A stretch of DNA of 64,000 nt from Oscillospiraceae bacterium (GCA_022793675.1 JAAWDH010000041.1:1-64000); one strand, 5' to 3'. Shown: positions 34,025 to 44,317, counted from the stretch's first letter. The notes: generated from the letters alone by a model not told the origin. Numbers and translations: made by a program.

Positions 34025-34060
34025 CCGCTGCCCTATCTTGGGGCAGCGGTTTTGCCTTTA
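34025..34060 (+). terminator. Terminator of the ffh operon
   Basis: CCGCTGCCC (34025-34033) pairs with GGGCAGCGG (34041-34049), followed by TTTTGCCTTTA. Confidence 0.85.
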
Positions 34061-34123
34061 TTGGAAAAGCTTTGCGACGGGCTTTAGGATTTTGGTGAAA
34101 AAGCAGATTTTTTGCCGCCTCTC

Positions 34124-34152
34124 TTGACATTTTTGCCAAATGCTAGTATCAT
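34124..34152 (+). promoter_or_regulatory. Promoter upstream of the first MATE gene
   Basis: TTGACA (34124-34129), 17 bases, TATCAT (34147-34152). Confidence 0.7.
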
Positions 34153-34170
34153 GTATATGTATATGGCATT

Positions 34171-34199
34171 TCCGGCAAGCGTTGCCGGAGCTATTTTTT
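34171..34199 (+). terminator. Leader terminator/attenuator of the first MATE gene
   Basis: A perfect stem TCCGGCAA-GCG-TTGCCGGA (34171-34189) is followed by GCTATTTTTT. It sits between the promoter and the MATE start at 34247, so most transcripts would stop after ~40 bases unless terminated conditionally. Confidence 0.65.
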
Positions 34200-34246
34200 A
34201 CCATATATAATTAGATTTCTAACTAAATAAAAATGAGGTGGTTGCA

Positions 34247-35641
34247 TTGTCACAGATTTCACAAAGCCCCGCCGGCGGACAGCCAGGACAGGCCCCCGCC
34301 GAAAACAAAATGGGTACGATGCCCATCGGCAAGCTGCTGATCTCGATGGCGCTGCCGATGATGCTTTCGATGATGGTACAGGCCCTTTACAACATCGTCG
34401 ACAGCGTCTTCGTCTCCCGCATCAGCGAGGACGCATTGACGGCGCTGTCGCTGGCGTTCCCGGTCCAGAACCTGATGATTGCGGTATCGAGCGGCACCGG
34501 CGTCGGCATCAACGCCCTGCTCTCCCGAAACCTGGGCGAGAAAAAATTCGCAGATGCCAACCGCGCCGCCTGCAACGGCATATTGCTGGCCATGTTGGGG
34601 GCTGCGGCATTCCTGTTGTTTGGGCTTTTCGGAACGGACTTTTTCTTCCGCGCCCAGACGGACATCCCAGGGATCCTTGAAAGCGGCCGCGATTACCTGA
34701 GCATTATCTGTATTGGCAGCGTTTTCCTTTTTGGGCAGATCACCTTTGAGCGGCTGCTCCAGTCTACGGGCCGTTCGACCTACAGCATGATTTCCCAAAT
34801 CAGCGGGGCCGCCCTCAACATTATCCTGGACCCGATCATGATTTTCGGCCTGCTGGGCTTCCCGGCCATGGGGACAGCCGGCGCGGCGCTGGCGACCATT
34901 GTCGGACAGGCCGTGGCCTGCGGCGTCGGGCTTGTCCTCAACCTAAAGAAAAACGATGAGATCCGGCTGGCCCTCAAACAGATGCGGCCCCACGGCCCGA
35001 CCATCGGGCAGATTTACAAAGTAGGCGTGCCTTCCATCATCATGATGGCCATTGGTTCTGTGATGACGCTGGGGATGAACAACATCCTGATGGGATTTTC
35101 CTCTACTGCTACCGCTATTTTCGGCGTTTATTTCAAGCTTCAGAGCTTTGCCTTCATGCCTGTCTTCGGGATGAACAACGCCATGGTGCCGATTATCGCC
35201 TACAACTACGGCGCGCGCCGCCGCGACCGGATTGTGGGGACAATTAAACTGGCCTGCGCTATTGCGATTTGCATCCTGCTGGTGATTATGATGCTTTTCC
35301 AGCTATTTCCCGGGCAATTCCTGGCGCTGTTCGACGCGTCCGAGCATATGCTCTCGATGGGCGTCCCAGCGCTGCGGATTATTACGACGCATTTTATTTT
35401 TGCCGGCTTTGGCATCACCGCCGGAGCGGTGTTCCAGGCGCTGGGCAACGGCCTGCTGAGCCTGATTACCTCGGCGGCGCGGCAGCTTTTGGTGCTGCTG
35501 CCGACGGCCTACCTGCTGTCCCTAAGCGGCGATGTGAATTTGGTATGGTGGGCGTTCCCCATTGCAGAGCTGGTGTCGATGCTGCTCAGCAGCCTCTTTA
35601 TGCGCTATATCTACAAAAAGGAGATTGTCCCTTTGGGATAG
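34247..35641 (+). CDS. MATE-family multidrug/Na+ efflux transporter
   Basis: The ~464-residue protein has twelve hydrophobic segments and MATE landmarks: PMMLSMMVQALYNIVDSVFVSR in helix 1, GTGVGINALLSRNLGEKKFADANRAA, and YNYGARRRDRI in the second half. The start is taken as TTG at 34247, five to eight bases after GAGGTGG; GTG at 34238 would overlap that site. It is single-cistron behind a leader with an intrinsic terminator, suggesting inducible expression. The substrate is unknown. Confidence 0.92.
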   Translation: MSQISQSPAGGQPGQAPAENKMGTMPIGKLLISMALPMMLSMMVQALYNIVDSVFVSRISEDALTALSLAFPVQNLMIAVSSGTGVGINALLSRNLGEKKFADANRAACNGILLAMLGAAAFLLFGLFGTDFFFRAQTDIPGILESGRDYLSIICIGSVFLFGQITFERLLQSTGRSTYSMISQISGAALNIILDPIMIFGLLGFPAMGTAGAALATIVGQAVACGVGLVLNLKKNDEIRLALKQMRPHGPTIGQIYKVGVPSIIMMAIGSVMTLGMNNILMGFSSTATAIFGVYFKLQSFAFMPVFGMNNAMVPIIAYNYGARRRDRIVGTIKLACAIAICILLVIMMLFQLFPGQFLALFDASEHMLSMGVPALRIITTHFIFAGFGITAGAVFQALGNGLLSLITSAARQLLVLLPTAYLLSLSGDVNLVWWAFPIAELVSMLLSSLFMRYIYKKEIVPLG

Positions 35642-35681
35642 GCTGCCGGTTAGGTTTTGCCGGGCTTCTTAGTTCCCGCCC

Positions 35682-36101
35682 CTAGCGAAAGCAGATCTTT
35701 TCCCGGCACGCCGCCTGTCCGGTCAGGATCAGCGCCGCCGCTGCCGCAAGCACGAAAAAGTCAGCCGTGCCGGATGGGAAACCCACTGGCAGCTCCATCG
35801 GCTCCGCGGCCCATTGGGGCAGCGCCACCGTCCGCATCAGCGAGACGACGGCGCTGTCTTCGCTTTTGCTGGAGAAGGTAAAGGTGTCCTTGGAGGAAAA
35901 GCCGCAGGTCACCGTTTGGACGCCCTGCGGCACAATGGCATCCGGGTCGGCCAACAGGAGGCTCCCCGCCGGCAGCAGCGGCGCTAAACAGCCTGCCTCT
36001 GCAATATATAGGCCGGGGGTGCAGACGCCGGGGACGGCCAGCAAATTACGGCGGAAAAACTGCTCCGCCAGAGGCGTTGGGGAAAGCAGACGAATTTCCA
36101 T
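35682..36101 (-). CDS. Hypothetical protein, Cys-poor ~139 residues
   Basis: No family is recognised. The start MEIRLLSPTPLAEQF at 36101 follows GGGAG. The N-terminal half contains CTPGLYIAEAGCLAPLLPAG and a beta-rich stretch (QTVTCGFSSKDTFTFSSKSED); a hydrophobic segment GTADFFVLAAAAALIL lies near the C-terminus. The pattern GVQTVTCGFSSKDTFTFSS loosely resembles the Mur ligase-associated 'TVTCG' motif seen in small clostridial proteins. It is convergent with the first MATE gene. Confidence 0.65.
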   Translation of the reverse strand: MEIRLLSPTPLAEQFFRRNLLAVPGVCTPGLYIAEAGCLAPLLPAGSLLLADPDAIVPQGVQTVTCGFSSKDTFTFSSKSEDSAVVSLMRTVALPQWAAEPMELPVGFPSGTADFFVLAAAAALILTGQAACREKICFR

Positions 36102-36326
36102 CAAATTTTCTCCCTTGAAAAGAGGTGTAGCTAACGGTAGTTTATCCCGGAAGCCCGCCTCTATTCTTTTGTAAAAAGCCAAAGGATATTGAAAGATTGT
36201 CTTTCTGATTTTTCAGTTTTAAGCAGAAAAAACTGAAAATTTCTTGCATATTCTAGTATTTTTCTGTATTATAATAAATAAATATAGCAGTAATGCAGAA
36301 AGTTGTGACGGATAACAAAAAAAATA
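36102..36326. other. AT-rich intergenic region before gdhA
   Basis: No gene is seen. It is strongly AT-rich, with possible promoters for both the hypothetical gene (minus) and gdhA (plus, listed separately). Confidence 0.4.
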
Positions 36327-36355
36327 TTGCATTTTCTTCCCTCTTGTAGTATAAT
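36327..36355 (+). promoter_or_regulatory. gdhA promoter
   Basis: TTGCAT (36327-36332), 17 bases, TATAAT (36350-36355); start 35 bases downstream behind AAGGAGTGGG. Confidence 0.75.
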
Positions 36356-36374
36356 ACTAGTATATCCAAAATAA

Positions 36375-37736
<1,362 letters not shown>

Positions 37737-37758
37737 TTTCTACAGCTTTTCTGATAAA

Positions 37759-37800
37759 ACACGCGCCAACGTAGACCATTGGCGCGTGTTTCCTTTTGCC
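37759..37800. terminator. Bidirectional terminator between gdhA and a MATE gene
   Basis: ACACGCGCCAA (37759-37769) pairs with TTGGCGCGTGT (37779-37789); TTCCTTTT follows on plus and TTTTATC on minus. Confidence 0.85.
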
Positions 37801-37811
37801 CAGTTTTCAAT

Positions 37812-39170
37812 TTATCTCGTTAAGTCCTGCACCCATTTATATTTCCTAAGCCGCAGCATCACCCAAGGGATTTTCCCCACCTCGTCCAGGCAGGTGCAGG
37901 CATAGACCGCCAACGGCGACCAATGCAGGACAAACGCGCCGATAAGCGCCAGCGGAATCGCAATCATCCACATACAGACGATCAGGCTGTACATATCAAA
38001 TATTGTGTCGCCGCCGCCGTCCAGCACGCCGTTTATCGTAACTGTATTGACACAGCGCCCAATCATGTAGACAGACATAATGACCATCATACCGCCGAGA
38101 TAGCTCTGCGCTTCCTCAGTCAGGACAACCATCCGCACCACCAGCGGCGTCACCGCCAACACCAGCCCCATCGAAACAAGCCCCAGCACATAGGAAATAT
38201 TTTTGAGTTTTATTCCGTATGCTTTCCCCAGTTCCAGCCGCCCTGCGCCCAGCTCGTTGCCGACCATGATCCCCGCCGCGCTGCCAATGCCGTTGCACAA
38301 ACAGCAAATCAAGTCGCGGATAACCGCTGCGATGGAGTTGGCCGCTGCCGCATCCGTCCCCATATGCCCCATAATCGCGGTGTAAGAGGTAAAGCCAACG
38401 CCCCAGCAAAGCGAACCGCCCATCAGTGGCAGGCATTGCTTAGTGAAATCTGCCCGCAGCTGCTTCGATAGCTTGACGAACCTATCGAATGCCGGACGTA
38501 TGTAAGAGGCTTTCGCGGACACCGCAACACATAGCGCCAGCTCTGCAACGCGGGAAACGGTCGTTGCGAGGGCCGCCCCCCTCGCCTGCATCCTCGGCGC
38601 ACCCAGCAGCCCAAAGATAAACACAGCGTTCAGAATAATGTTCAAAACGACGGCGCAGGAGCTGATCAGCGCGCCTGGCTTGACGTGGTCGGAGACTTTC
38701 ATCATGGTTAGGTAGCACTGCGACACCCCCGTCAGCAGATACGACCAGCCGGCTATCCGCAGGTAGGCGCTGCCAATGGCGATAAGCGGGGCGTCATGCG
38801 TGAAAACGCGCATCAGCAGCTCCGGCGCTAACTCGCACGCCAGGAAAAACAGAAGGGACACCGCCCCGCAAAGCTGGAGCATTAGATTGAAGATGTCCTC
38901 CAGCGTGCGCCGGTCCCCTTTCCCCCAATACTGCGCGCCTAGAATCGCCCCTGCTGCCGTAATGGCCGCAAGGAACATGTTTTGGACAAACTGGATCTGG
39001 GTCGCCAGCGAAACCGCCGTCATCTCGTTTTGGGCGACCTTCCCAAGCATCAGCGCGTCGCCTGCGGCCACCGCTGCAAGCATCAGGCTTTGAAGCGCAA
39101 TGGGGAACGCCAGCCGCGTTAAGTTCCTATAAAAGCTTCCTTTGTCAATCTGCGCCAGCTTTTCTTTCAT
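37812..39170 (-). CDS. MATE-family efflux transporter
   Basis: The 452-residue, twelve-segment protein begins MKEKLAQIDKGSFYRNLTRLAFPIALQSL, with the MATE pattern AVAAGDALMLGKVAQNEMTAVSLATQI and GIMVGNELGAGRLELGKAYG. The ATG at 39170 has AGAGGTG at the right distance; five residues upstream is another Met without one. It resembles the NorM/VcmA-like subgroup. Expression is from a TTGCTA/TATAAT promoter. Confidence 0.92.
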   Translation of the reverse strand: MKEKLAQIDKGSFYRNLTRLAFPIALQSLMLAAVAAGDALMLGKVAQNEMTAVSLATQIQFVQNMFLAAITAAGAILGAQYWGKGDRRTLEDIFNLMLQLCGAVSLLFFLACELAPELLMRVFTHDAPLIAIGSAYLRIAGWSYLLTGVSQCYLTMMKVSDHVKPGALISSCAVVLNIILNAVFIFGLLGAPRMQARGAALATTVSRVAELALCVAVSAKASYIRPAFDRFVKLSKQLRADFTKQCLPLMGGSLCWGVGFTSYTAIMGHMGTDAAAANSIAAVIRDLICCLCNGIGSAAGIMVGNELGAGRLELGKAYGIKLKNISYVLGLVSMGLVLAVTPLVVRMVVLTEEAQSYLGGMMVIMSVYMIGRCVNTVTINGVLDGGGDTIFDMYSLIVCMWMIAIPLALIGAFVLHWSPLAVYACTCLDEVGKIPWVMLRLRKYKWVQDLTR

Positions 39171-39220
39171 AAACACCTCTTGCATTCATCATGTTGTAGT
39201 GGGACTTCTGCCGTTGTTTT

Positions 39221-39249
39221 ATTATAGCATCAAGCAAAAAGTTTAGCAA
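39221..39249 (-). promoter_or_regulatory. Promoter of the second MATE gene
   Basis: Minus strand TTGCTA (39244-39249), 17 bases, TATAAT (39221-39226). Confidence 0.65.
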
Positions 39250-39440
39250 GCCTCAGAGTACGGTGAGTACGACGCTTTTTGAAAGAAAGCCTAGCTTAGC
39301 AAAGCTAAGCTGCAAAAACTTTTCATTCGCGTCGGAAATCCAGCAAGCCGGATTTCTGCTGCAGATATACATAGCCGGTTCTCTCGCGGTTACGGGCAGG
39401 CGGTTCCAACTGCCCCTATACGAAACAGGGTTTGAACTTA
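39250..39440 (+). repeat. Dispersed intergenic repeat, copy B
   Basis: It starts GAGTACGGTGAGTACGACGC, then TTTTTGAAAGAAAGCCTAGC, an AGCTTAG palindrome and GCAAAAACTTTT like copy A. It continues with GCGTCGGAAATCCAGCAAGC, CGGATTTCTGCTGC and GGTTCTCTCGCGGTTAC shared with copy C. It lies between divergent MATE and adhE genes. Confidence 0.85.
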
Positions 39441-39460
39441 TTCTCCGTTAAAAAGATGAA

Positions 39461-39490
39461 TTGACAAGCTTTCCTTTGCTATGTTATAAT
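39461..39490 (+). promoter_or_regulatory. Upstream adhE promoter P1
   Basis: TTGACA (39461-39466), 18 bases, TATAAT (39485-39490). It would give a ~220-base leader containing P2 and the Rex site. Confidence 0.65.
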
Positions 39491-39598
39491 TAGGATAAGC
39501 AAAGCCGCATTCAGCCCGCTGGCACAGGCTTATGCAAATCAGCCAAAAAAGGGAGGGATCTTTTCAGCAACATTGGCAGCGAAAAGGCTGTCTGGGCA

Positions 39599-39627
39599 TT
39601 GACAAAAAAATAACGATGCGCTATAAT
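39599..39627 (+). promoter_or_regulatory. Proximal adhE promoter P2
   Basis: TTGACA (39599-39604), 17 bases, TATAAT (39622-39627), followed five bases later by the Rex operator. Confidence 0.8.
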
Positions 39628-39631
39628 GAAA

Positions 39632-39649
39632 TTGTTAAAGGATTAACAA
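39632..39649. promoter_or_regulatory. Rex operator
   Basis: TTGTTAA-AGGA-TTAACAA is an exact inverted repeat and an exact match to the Rex consensus (TTGTTAANNNNTTAACAA). It overlaps the expected start of transcription from P2. Rex leaves DNA when NADH is high, so adhE should be induced by excess NADH. Confidence 0.92.
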
Positions 39650-39718
39650 TCCCTCGGCTCCAGCCGGGCGGGCTGTCTGATCCGCAGCAAACGCAGTGTT
39701 TTGAGGAGGCAGTTTATT

Positions 39719-42337
39719 ATGTCCACAAAAAAGGAAACCCCCGCCGCTGCTCCCGTCGTTGACGTCAACGAGATGATCAATGACCTGGCCGCCAAAGCAA
39801 AGGCTGCCATGCAGGAGTATATGAAGCTCAACCAGGAGCAGGTAGACGCGATTGCCCATGCAATGGCGCTGGCTGGGCTGGATAACCACACCAAGCTTGC
39901 CCGGATGGCCGTGGACGAAACCGGTCGCGGCGTCTATGAGGACAAGATCATCAAGAACCTGTTCGCTACCGAATATATCTGGCACGACATCAAAGACCAG
40001 AAAACTGTCGGCATCATTGAAGACGACGAGCTGGCTGGCATTGTCCAGATCGCCGAGCCGGTAGGCATCGTGGCTGGCGTTACCCCGGTCACCAACCCCA
40101 CCTCTACGACGATGTTCAAGGCAATGATTGCCGCCAAAGCCCGCTGCCCCATCATTTTCGGTTTCCATCCCTCTGCCCAGAAGTGCTCGGCTGAAGCTGC
40201 CCGGATTGTCCGCGACGCTGCAATCGCCGCCGGCGCGCCCGAAAATTGCGTGCAGTGGATCGAAACCCCCTCGCTGGACGCTACCAACGCCCTGATGAAC
40301 CACCCCGACGTTGCGCTGGTCCTGGCTACCGGCGGCGCTGGCATGGTTCGTTCCGCCTACTCTACTGGCAAGCCCGCCCTGGGCGTTGGCCCCGGCAACG
40401 TTCCTTGCTACATCCATAAATCTGCAAACCTTGAGCAGGCCTGCAACGACCTGATGCTCTCCAAGACTTTTGACAACGGCATGATCTGTGCTTCTGAACA
40501 GGCGGCAATTGTCGACCGCGAAATCGCCGATTTCTTTGAGGCTGTCATGCGCGAGAACGGCTGCTATTTCGTTTCCGGCGCTGAGGAGCAGAAGCTGATC
40601 GACTATGCTTTCCCGGAAGCCAAAGGCCGCAGCCTCAATGCTGCCGTCGTCGGCAAGCCCGCCAGCTGGATCGCCGAACAGGCCGGCTTCAAAGTCCCCG
40701 CCGGCACCAAGATCCTGATCGGCAAAATTCCGGATGTCGGCCCCGACTATCCGCTGTCCAAAGAAAAGCTCTCCCCAATCTTAGCCTACATCATTGTCGA
40801 CAGCAAGGATCAGGGCTTTGAAATGGCGGCCAAGATGCTGCATAACGGCGGCCTGGGCCACTCTGCGGCAATCCATGCCACCGACCCCGATGTCATCGCT
40901 GAATACGGCGAAGCCATGGAAGTCGGCCGTATCATCGTCAACTCCCCCTCGTCGCAGGGCGGTATCGGCGATATCTACAACGAGAACACCCCTTCGCTGA
41001 CCTTGGGCTGCGGCTCCTTCGGCAAAAACTCCACCACCTCCAACGTTTCTGCGCAGAACCTGGTCAACATCAAGCGCATTGCCAAGAGGAGAGTCAATAT
41101 GCAGTGGTTCAAGATCCCGCCGAAAATCTACTTCGAATACAACGCCATCCAGTATCTGGAAAAAATGCCCAACATCAGCCGCGCTTTCATCGTCACCGAC
41201 GAAACCATGGTCCGGCTGGGCAACGTTGATAAGGTGCTGCATTACCTGCGCCTGCGCCCCGAATACTGCCATGCTGAGATTTTCGCCGAAGTCGAACCCG
41301 ACCCTTCTGTGGACACCATCATGCGCGGCGTCGAGGCTATGAACCACTTCCAGCCCGACGTTATCATCGCTCTGGGCGGCGGTTCTGCGATGGACGCTGC
41401 AAAAGGTATGTGGATGTTCTATGAACACCCCGACATCTCCTTCACTGGCATGAAGCAGAAGTTCTTCGATATCCGCAAACGTACCTACCACTTCCCCGAG
41501 CTGGGCAACAAAGCGAAACTTGTCTGCGTGCCCACCACCTCCGGCACCGGTTCCGAAGTTACCTCTTTTGCGGTCATCACCGACAAGAAGGCCAACATCA
41601 AGTACCCGCTGGCTGACTACGAGCTGACCCCCGACGTGGCCATCGTCGACCCGCAGTTCGTTATGTCCGTGCCTAAGTCCGTTACAGCTGACACTGGTAT
41701 GGACGTACTGACCCACGCTATCGAAGCCTACGTCTCCGTACTGGCTTCCGATTACACCGACGGCTTGGCCCTCCATGCCATCCGCCTGGTCTTCAAGTAC
41801 CTGAAGCGCGCTTACGACAACGGCAACGACCGCGAGGCCCGCGAGAAGATGCACAACGCTTCCTGCATCGCCGGTATGGCCTTCACCAATGCTTTCTTGG
41901 GCATCAACCATTCGTTGGCGCATAAGCTGGGTTCCGCTTACCATATCCCCCATGGCCGCGCCAATGCGATCCTGCTGCCTTACGTCATTGCTTACAACGC
42001 ACAGCGCCCCAATAAGTTTGCGACCTGGCCCAAATACGAGCACTTCATCGCCGACAAGCGCTATGCTGAGATTGCCGAGATGCTGGGCCTGCCCTGCTCC
42101 ACTACAGAAGAGGGCGTCAAGAGCCTGATTAAGGCTATCATCGACCTGCAGAATTCTATGAACGTCGCCCGCTCCATCAAGAGCCAGGGCGTCGACGAGA
42201 AGGTCTTCATGGAGAACCTCGACGCAGTTGCCGACGAAGCCCATGCCGACCAGTGCACCCCTGCTAACCCCCGTTACCCGCTGATCTCTGAACTGAAAGA
42301 GATCCTGGTTCAGGCTTACTACGGCCCCGAAGCCTAA
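39719..42337 (+). CDS. adhE: Bifunctional acetaldehyde-CoA/alcohol dehydrogenase AdhE
   Basis: The 872-residue protein joins an N-terminal CoA-acylating aldehyde dehydrogenase to a C-terminal iron alcohol dehydrogenase. The first has the catalytic cysteine region KTFDNGMICASEQA and GVTPVTNPTSTTMFK. The second shows GGGSAMDAAKGMW, PTTSGTGSEVTSFAVIT and the metal-binding histidines in GINHSLAHKLGS and HIPHGRANAI. It reduces acetyl-CoA to ethanol with two NADH and normally forms spirosomes. The start follows GAGGAGG. The gene is single-cistron, with Rex control and a strong terminator. Confidence 0.97.
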   Translation: MSTKKETPAAAPVVDVNEMINDLAAKAKAAMQEYMKLNQEQVDAIAHAMALAGLDNHTKLARMAVDETGRGVYEDKIIKNLFATEYIWHDIKDQKTVGIIEDDELAGIVQIAEPVGIVAGVTPVTNPTSTTMFKAMIAAKARCPIIFGFHPSAQKCSAEAARIVRDAAIAAGAPENCVQWIETPSLDATNALMNHPDVALVLATGGAGMVRSAYSTGKPALGVGPGNVPCYIHKSANLEQACNDLMLSKTFDNGMICASEQAAIVDREIADFFEAVMRENGCYFVSGAEEQKLIDYAFPEAKGRSLNAAVVGKPASWIAEQAGFKVPAGTKILIGKIPDVGPDYPLSKEKLSPILAYIIVDSKDQGFEMAAKMLHNGGLGHSAAIHATDPDVIAEYGEAMEVGRIIVNSPSSQGGIGDIYNENTPSLTLGCGSFGKNSTTSNVSAQNLVNIKRIAKRRVNMQWFKIPPKIYFEYNAIQYLEKMPNISRAFIVTDETMVRLGNVDKVLHYLRLRPEYCHAEIFAEVEPDPSVDTIMRGVEAMNHFQPDVIIALGGGSAMDAAKGMWMFYEHPDISFTGMKQKFFDIRKRTYHFPELGNKAKLVCVPTTSGTGSEVTSFAVITDKKANIKYPLADYELTPDVAIVDPQFVMSVPKSVTADTGMDVLTHAIEAYVSVLASDYTDGLALHAIRLVFKYLKRAYDNGNDREAREKMHNASCIAGMAFTNAFLGINHSLAHKLGSAYHIPHGRANAILLPYVIAYNAQRPNKFATWPKYEHFIADKRYAEIAEMLGLPCSTTEEGVKSLIKAIIDLQNSMNVARSIKSQGVDEKVFMENLDAVADEAHADQCTPANPRYPLISELKEILVQAYYGPEA

Positions 42338-42355
42338 TCCTACGCCTGATAACAC

Positions 42356-42397
42356 AAAGGCCCGCCCCCACGTTAAAACGTGGGGGCGGGCCTTTTC
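42356..42397 (+). terminator. adhE terminator
   Basis: A 17-bp perfect stem (42356-42372 with 42379-42395, loop TTAAAA) ending in a T-rich stretch. Confidence 0.92.
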
Positions 42398-42424
42398 AAC
42401 ATAGCAGCTAGTCAGTAAGCAGTT

Positions 42425-42645
42425 ATCGACGCAGTAGGCGGCGTGTCGCCGCGGACAATTCGCGTCGGAAATCCAGCAAGCCGGATTTCTGCTGCGGATA
42501 AACAGGACCGGTTCTCTCGCGGTTACAGGCGCGGGCAGTTCTAGTTGCTCCTACCGACGCAGTAGGCGTGCAAATCTATGTTGACGAGTACCCTAGCGAT
42601 TAAAAGTTTTGCGGAGCTTTTTCAAAAGCGACTCGTACTCCTCGT
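42425..42645 (-). repeat. Dispersed intergenic repeat, copy C (most complete)
   Basis: Modules in order: CGACGCAGTAGGC, GCGGCGTGTCGCCGC hairpin, GCGTCGGAAATCCAGCAAGC with CGGATTTCTGCTGC, GGTTCTCTCGCGGTTAC, CCGACGCAGTAGGCGTG, and an inverted version of the copy A core (AAAAGTTTTGCGGAGC, AAAGCGACTCGTAC). It fills the gap between convergent adhE and MATE genes. Confidence 0.85.
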
Positions 42646-42649
42646 CCCC

Positions 42650-44098
42650 TTAGCTGTTCTTCAAACGGATCGTCTTCCATTTGCCGCCTTGGTAGCGCGC
42701 CAGCACCAAAACCGAACGCAGCACCTGGTCCAGCACCATCGCGATCCATGCGCCTTCCAGCCCCCAATGCAGCCCCTGCACCAGGATAATCGCCGATACT
42801 GGCCGCACAATCAGCACCGTAATAAAGGTGATGACCGCTGTAGCGCGGGTGTCGCCCGCCCCCCGCAGCGCGCCGGCGATAATAAACTGTGAAGACTGTA
42901 ACGGCTGCATTACGGCTACTAGAAGCAGCACCCGACCCCCAAGCTCAACAATCTGGGGATCACTATTATAAAGCGACACCATCTGACGGCCAAGAAAGAT
43001 AAAAGACAGACCAATGGCCACTGCAATGAACATCCCCACCCGGCGGGTGCGGCTGCAATAGGCCTGAGCCATATCCGGCCGCCGCCTGCCTAGGCTCTGG
43101 CCCATCAGTGTTGTCGCCGACACAGCGAACGCCTGGCCATTCATAAAGGAAAGGGCCTGGATATTCATGCAGACCTGGTGGGTAGCGAAAGGCACCGTCC
43201 CCAGCGTCGCCACAGTTTTAGCATAAATAATCATACCTGCCCGCATCAGCAGCTGCTCAATCATCGCCGGAAGGCCAATGTTGAAAATATTCCCCAGCAT
43301 CTCGCGGTCGGGCTTAAACCCTTCGCGAAATTCCAGCCGCAGATAGCCGCGGCCCCTAAGGATACAGACCAACGCCGCTAAGAAAGCGACAAACTGGCCG
43401 ATAATGGTCGCCAAGGAAGCACCGGCAACGCCCATCCGCGGGAACCCCAGCCGCCCATAAATCAGCAAATAGTTAAATACGACGTTGACAAGATTGGCCA
43501 CAAGATTATAAATCATCGCCGTCCGGGAATCGCCCACCCCGCGCAGCACCGCCGTCACGGTGGTCGTCAGCGCCATGAAGACAAAGCCCAGCATCTGGAT
43601 TTGCAGATAGACCGTACCGCCTTCGAGCGACTGAGCGTCGGTCGCGCCCATAAAACGGATCATCGGCTCGGCGAATATATAACCCAGCACGGAGGCAATC
43701 ACCGACAGCACCAGCGTCAGCAGCACGGCCTGCCGCACTACTAGGTTGGCCTTTTGCGGGTTGTCCGCGCCCTTATAGCGCGCCACAAGCGCCGTCGCGC
43801 CTACATTCATCGACTGGAACACCGTCATCAGCAAAAATTTGGGCTGGGTGGTAAGGCCAACCGCCGTCAGCGCCCAGGCCCCCAGCGATCCAACCATCAT
43901 CAGGTCAACCATTGACGCCAGCTGCGTCAGCATCAGCTCCACAAACGACGGCCAAGCGATCCGCACCACATCGCGGTAAAGCATCCCCGAGGTCACCCCT
44001 TGGGGCAGCTCCTTTGTCACCCGGCCCGCAACGGCGTTCTCCTCCCCAAAGGGCAGACTATCCAGCGCCGTCCTTAAACGGCTGTCACTTCCGGCCAT
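42650..44098 (-). CDS. MATE-family efflux transporter
   Basis: The 482-residue protein has a polar N-terminal tail (1-40) and twelve hydrophobic segments, with MATE motifs FVELMLTQLASMVDLMMVG, ATALVARYKGADNPQKAN and MGQSLGRRRPDMAQAY. The start at 44098 has GAAGGTG seven bases upstream. It is the third MATE gene within 10 kb but not an obvious recent duplicate of the others, since the N-terminal sequences differ. The 3' end abuts repeat copy C. Confidence 0.92.
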   Translation of the reverse strand: MAGSDSRLRTALDSLPFGEENAVAGRVTKELPQGVTSGMLYRDVVRIAWPSFVELMLTQLASMVDLMMVGSLGAWALTAVGLTTQPKFLLMTVFQSMNVGATALVARYKGADNPQKANLVVRQAVLLTLVLSVIASVLGYIFAEPMIRFMGATDAQSLEGGTVYLQIQMLGFVFMALTTTVTAVLRGVGDSRTAMIYNLVANLVNVVFNYLLIYGRLGFPRMGVAGASLATIIGQFVAFLAALVCILRGRGYLRLEFREGFKPDREMLGNIFNIGLPAMIEQLLMRAGMIIYAKTVATLGTVPFATHQVCMNIQALSFMNGQAFAVSATTLMGQSLGRRRPDMAQAYCSRTRRVGMFIAVAIGLSFIFLGRQMVSLYNSDPQIVELGGRVLLLVAVMQPLQSSQFIIAGALRGAGDTRATAVITFITVLIVRPVSAIILVQGLHWGLEGAWIAMVLDQVLRSVLVLARYQGGKWKTIRLKNS

Positions 44099-44167
44099 GT
44101 TGTCACACCTTCACTTTCTGTCACCTTAAGCAAACTGTTTCCCATTCAACTATTTTTGACGCTGAAA

Positions 44168-44192
44168 AAATCCCCCAGCAGCCTAGGGGGCA
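44168..44192 (-). terminator. Terminator upstream of the third MATE gene (minus strand)
   Basis: CCCCC (44172-44176) and GGGGG (44186-44190) pair; on the minus strand ATTTTTTC follows. It would end transcription from the flavinylated lipoprotein gene. Confidence 0.65.
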
Positions 44193-44317
44193 AATATTTT
44201 TTACTATTATACACCTTTTCAGCAGCAAAGTCCAGCTTCACAGGGCGCATTCCCCTTCTTCAGCTAAATATTTGTGTAAAATGCTTCTTTTTTCGGATTT
44301 TTTCAGTTAAGATGCCG

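Noticed and set aside
39250-39440. tRNA-like element in repeat copy B (GGTTCCAACTGCCCC)
   Set aside because: The T-loop-like string has no matching acceptor, D or anticodon arms.
40781-42355. 524-codon minus-strand frame opposite adhE
   Set aside because: It is a codon-bias shadow of the highly expressed, GC-third-position-rich adhE gene; translation is His/Gly/Val-rich with no family likeness.
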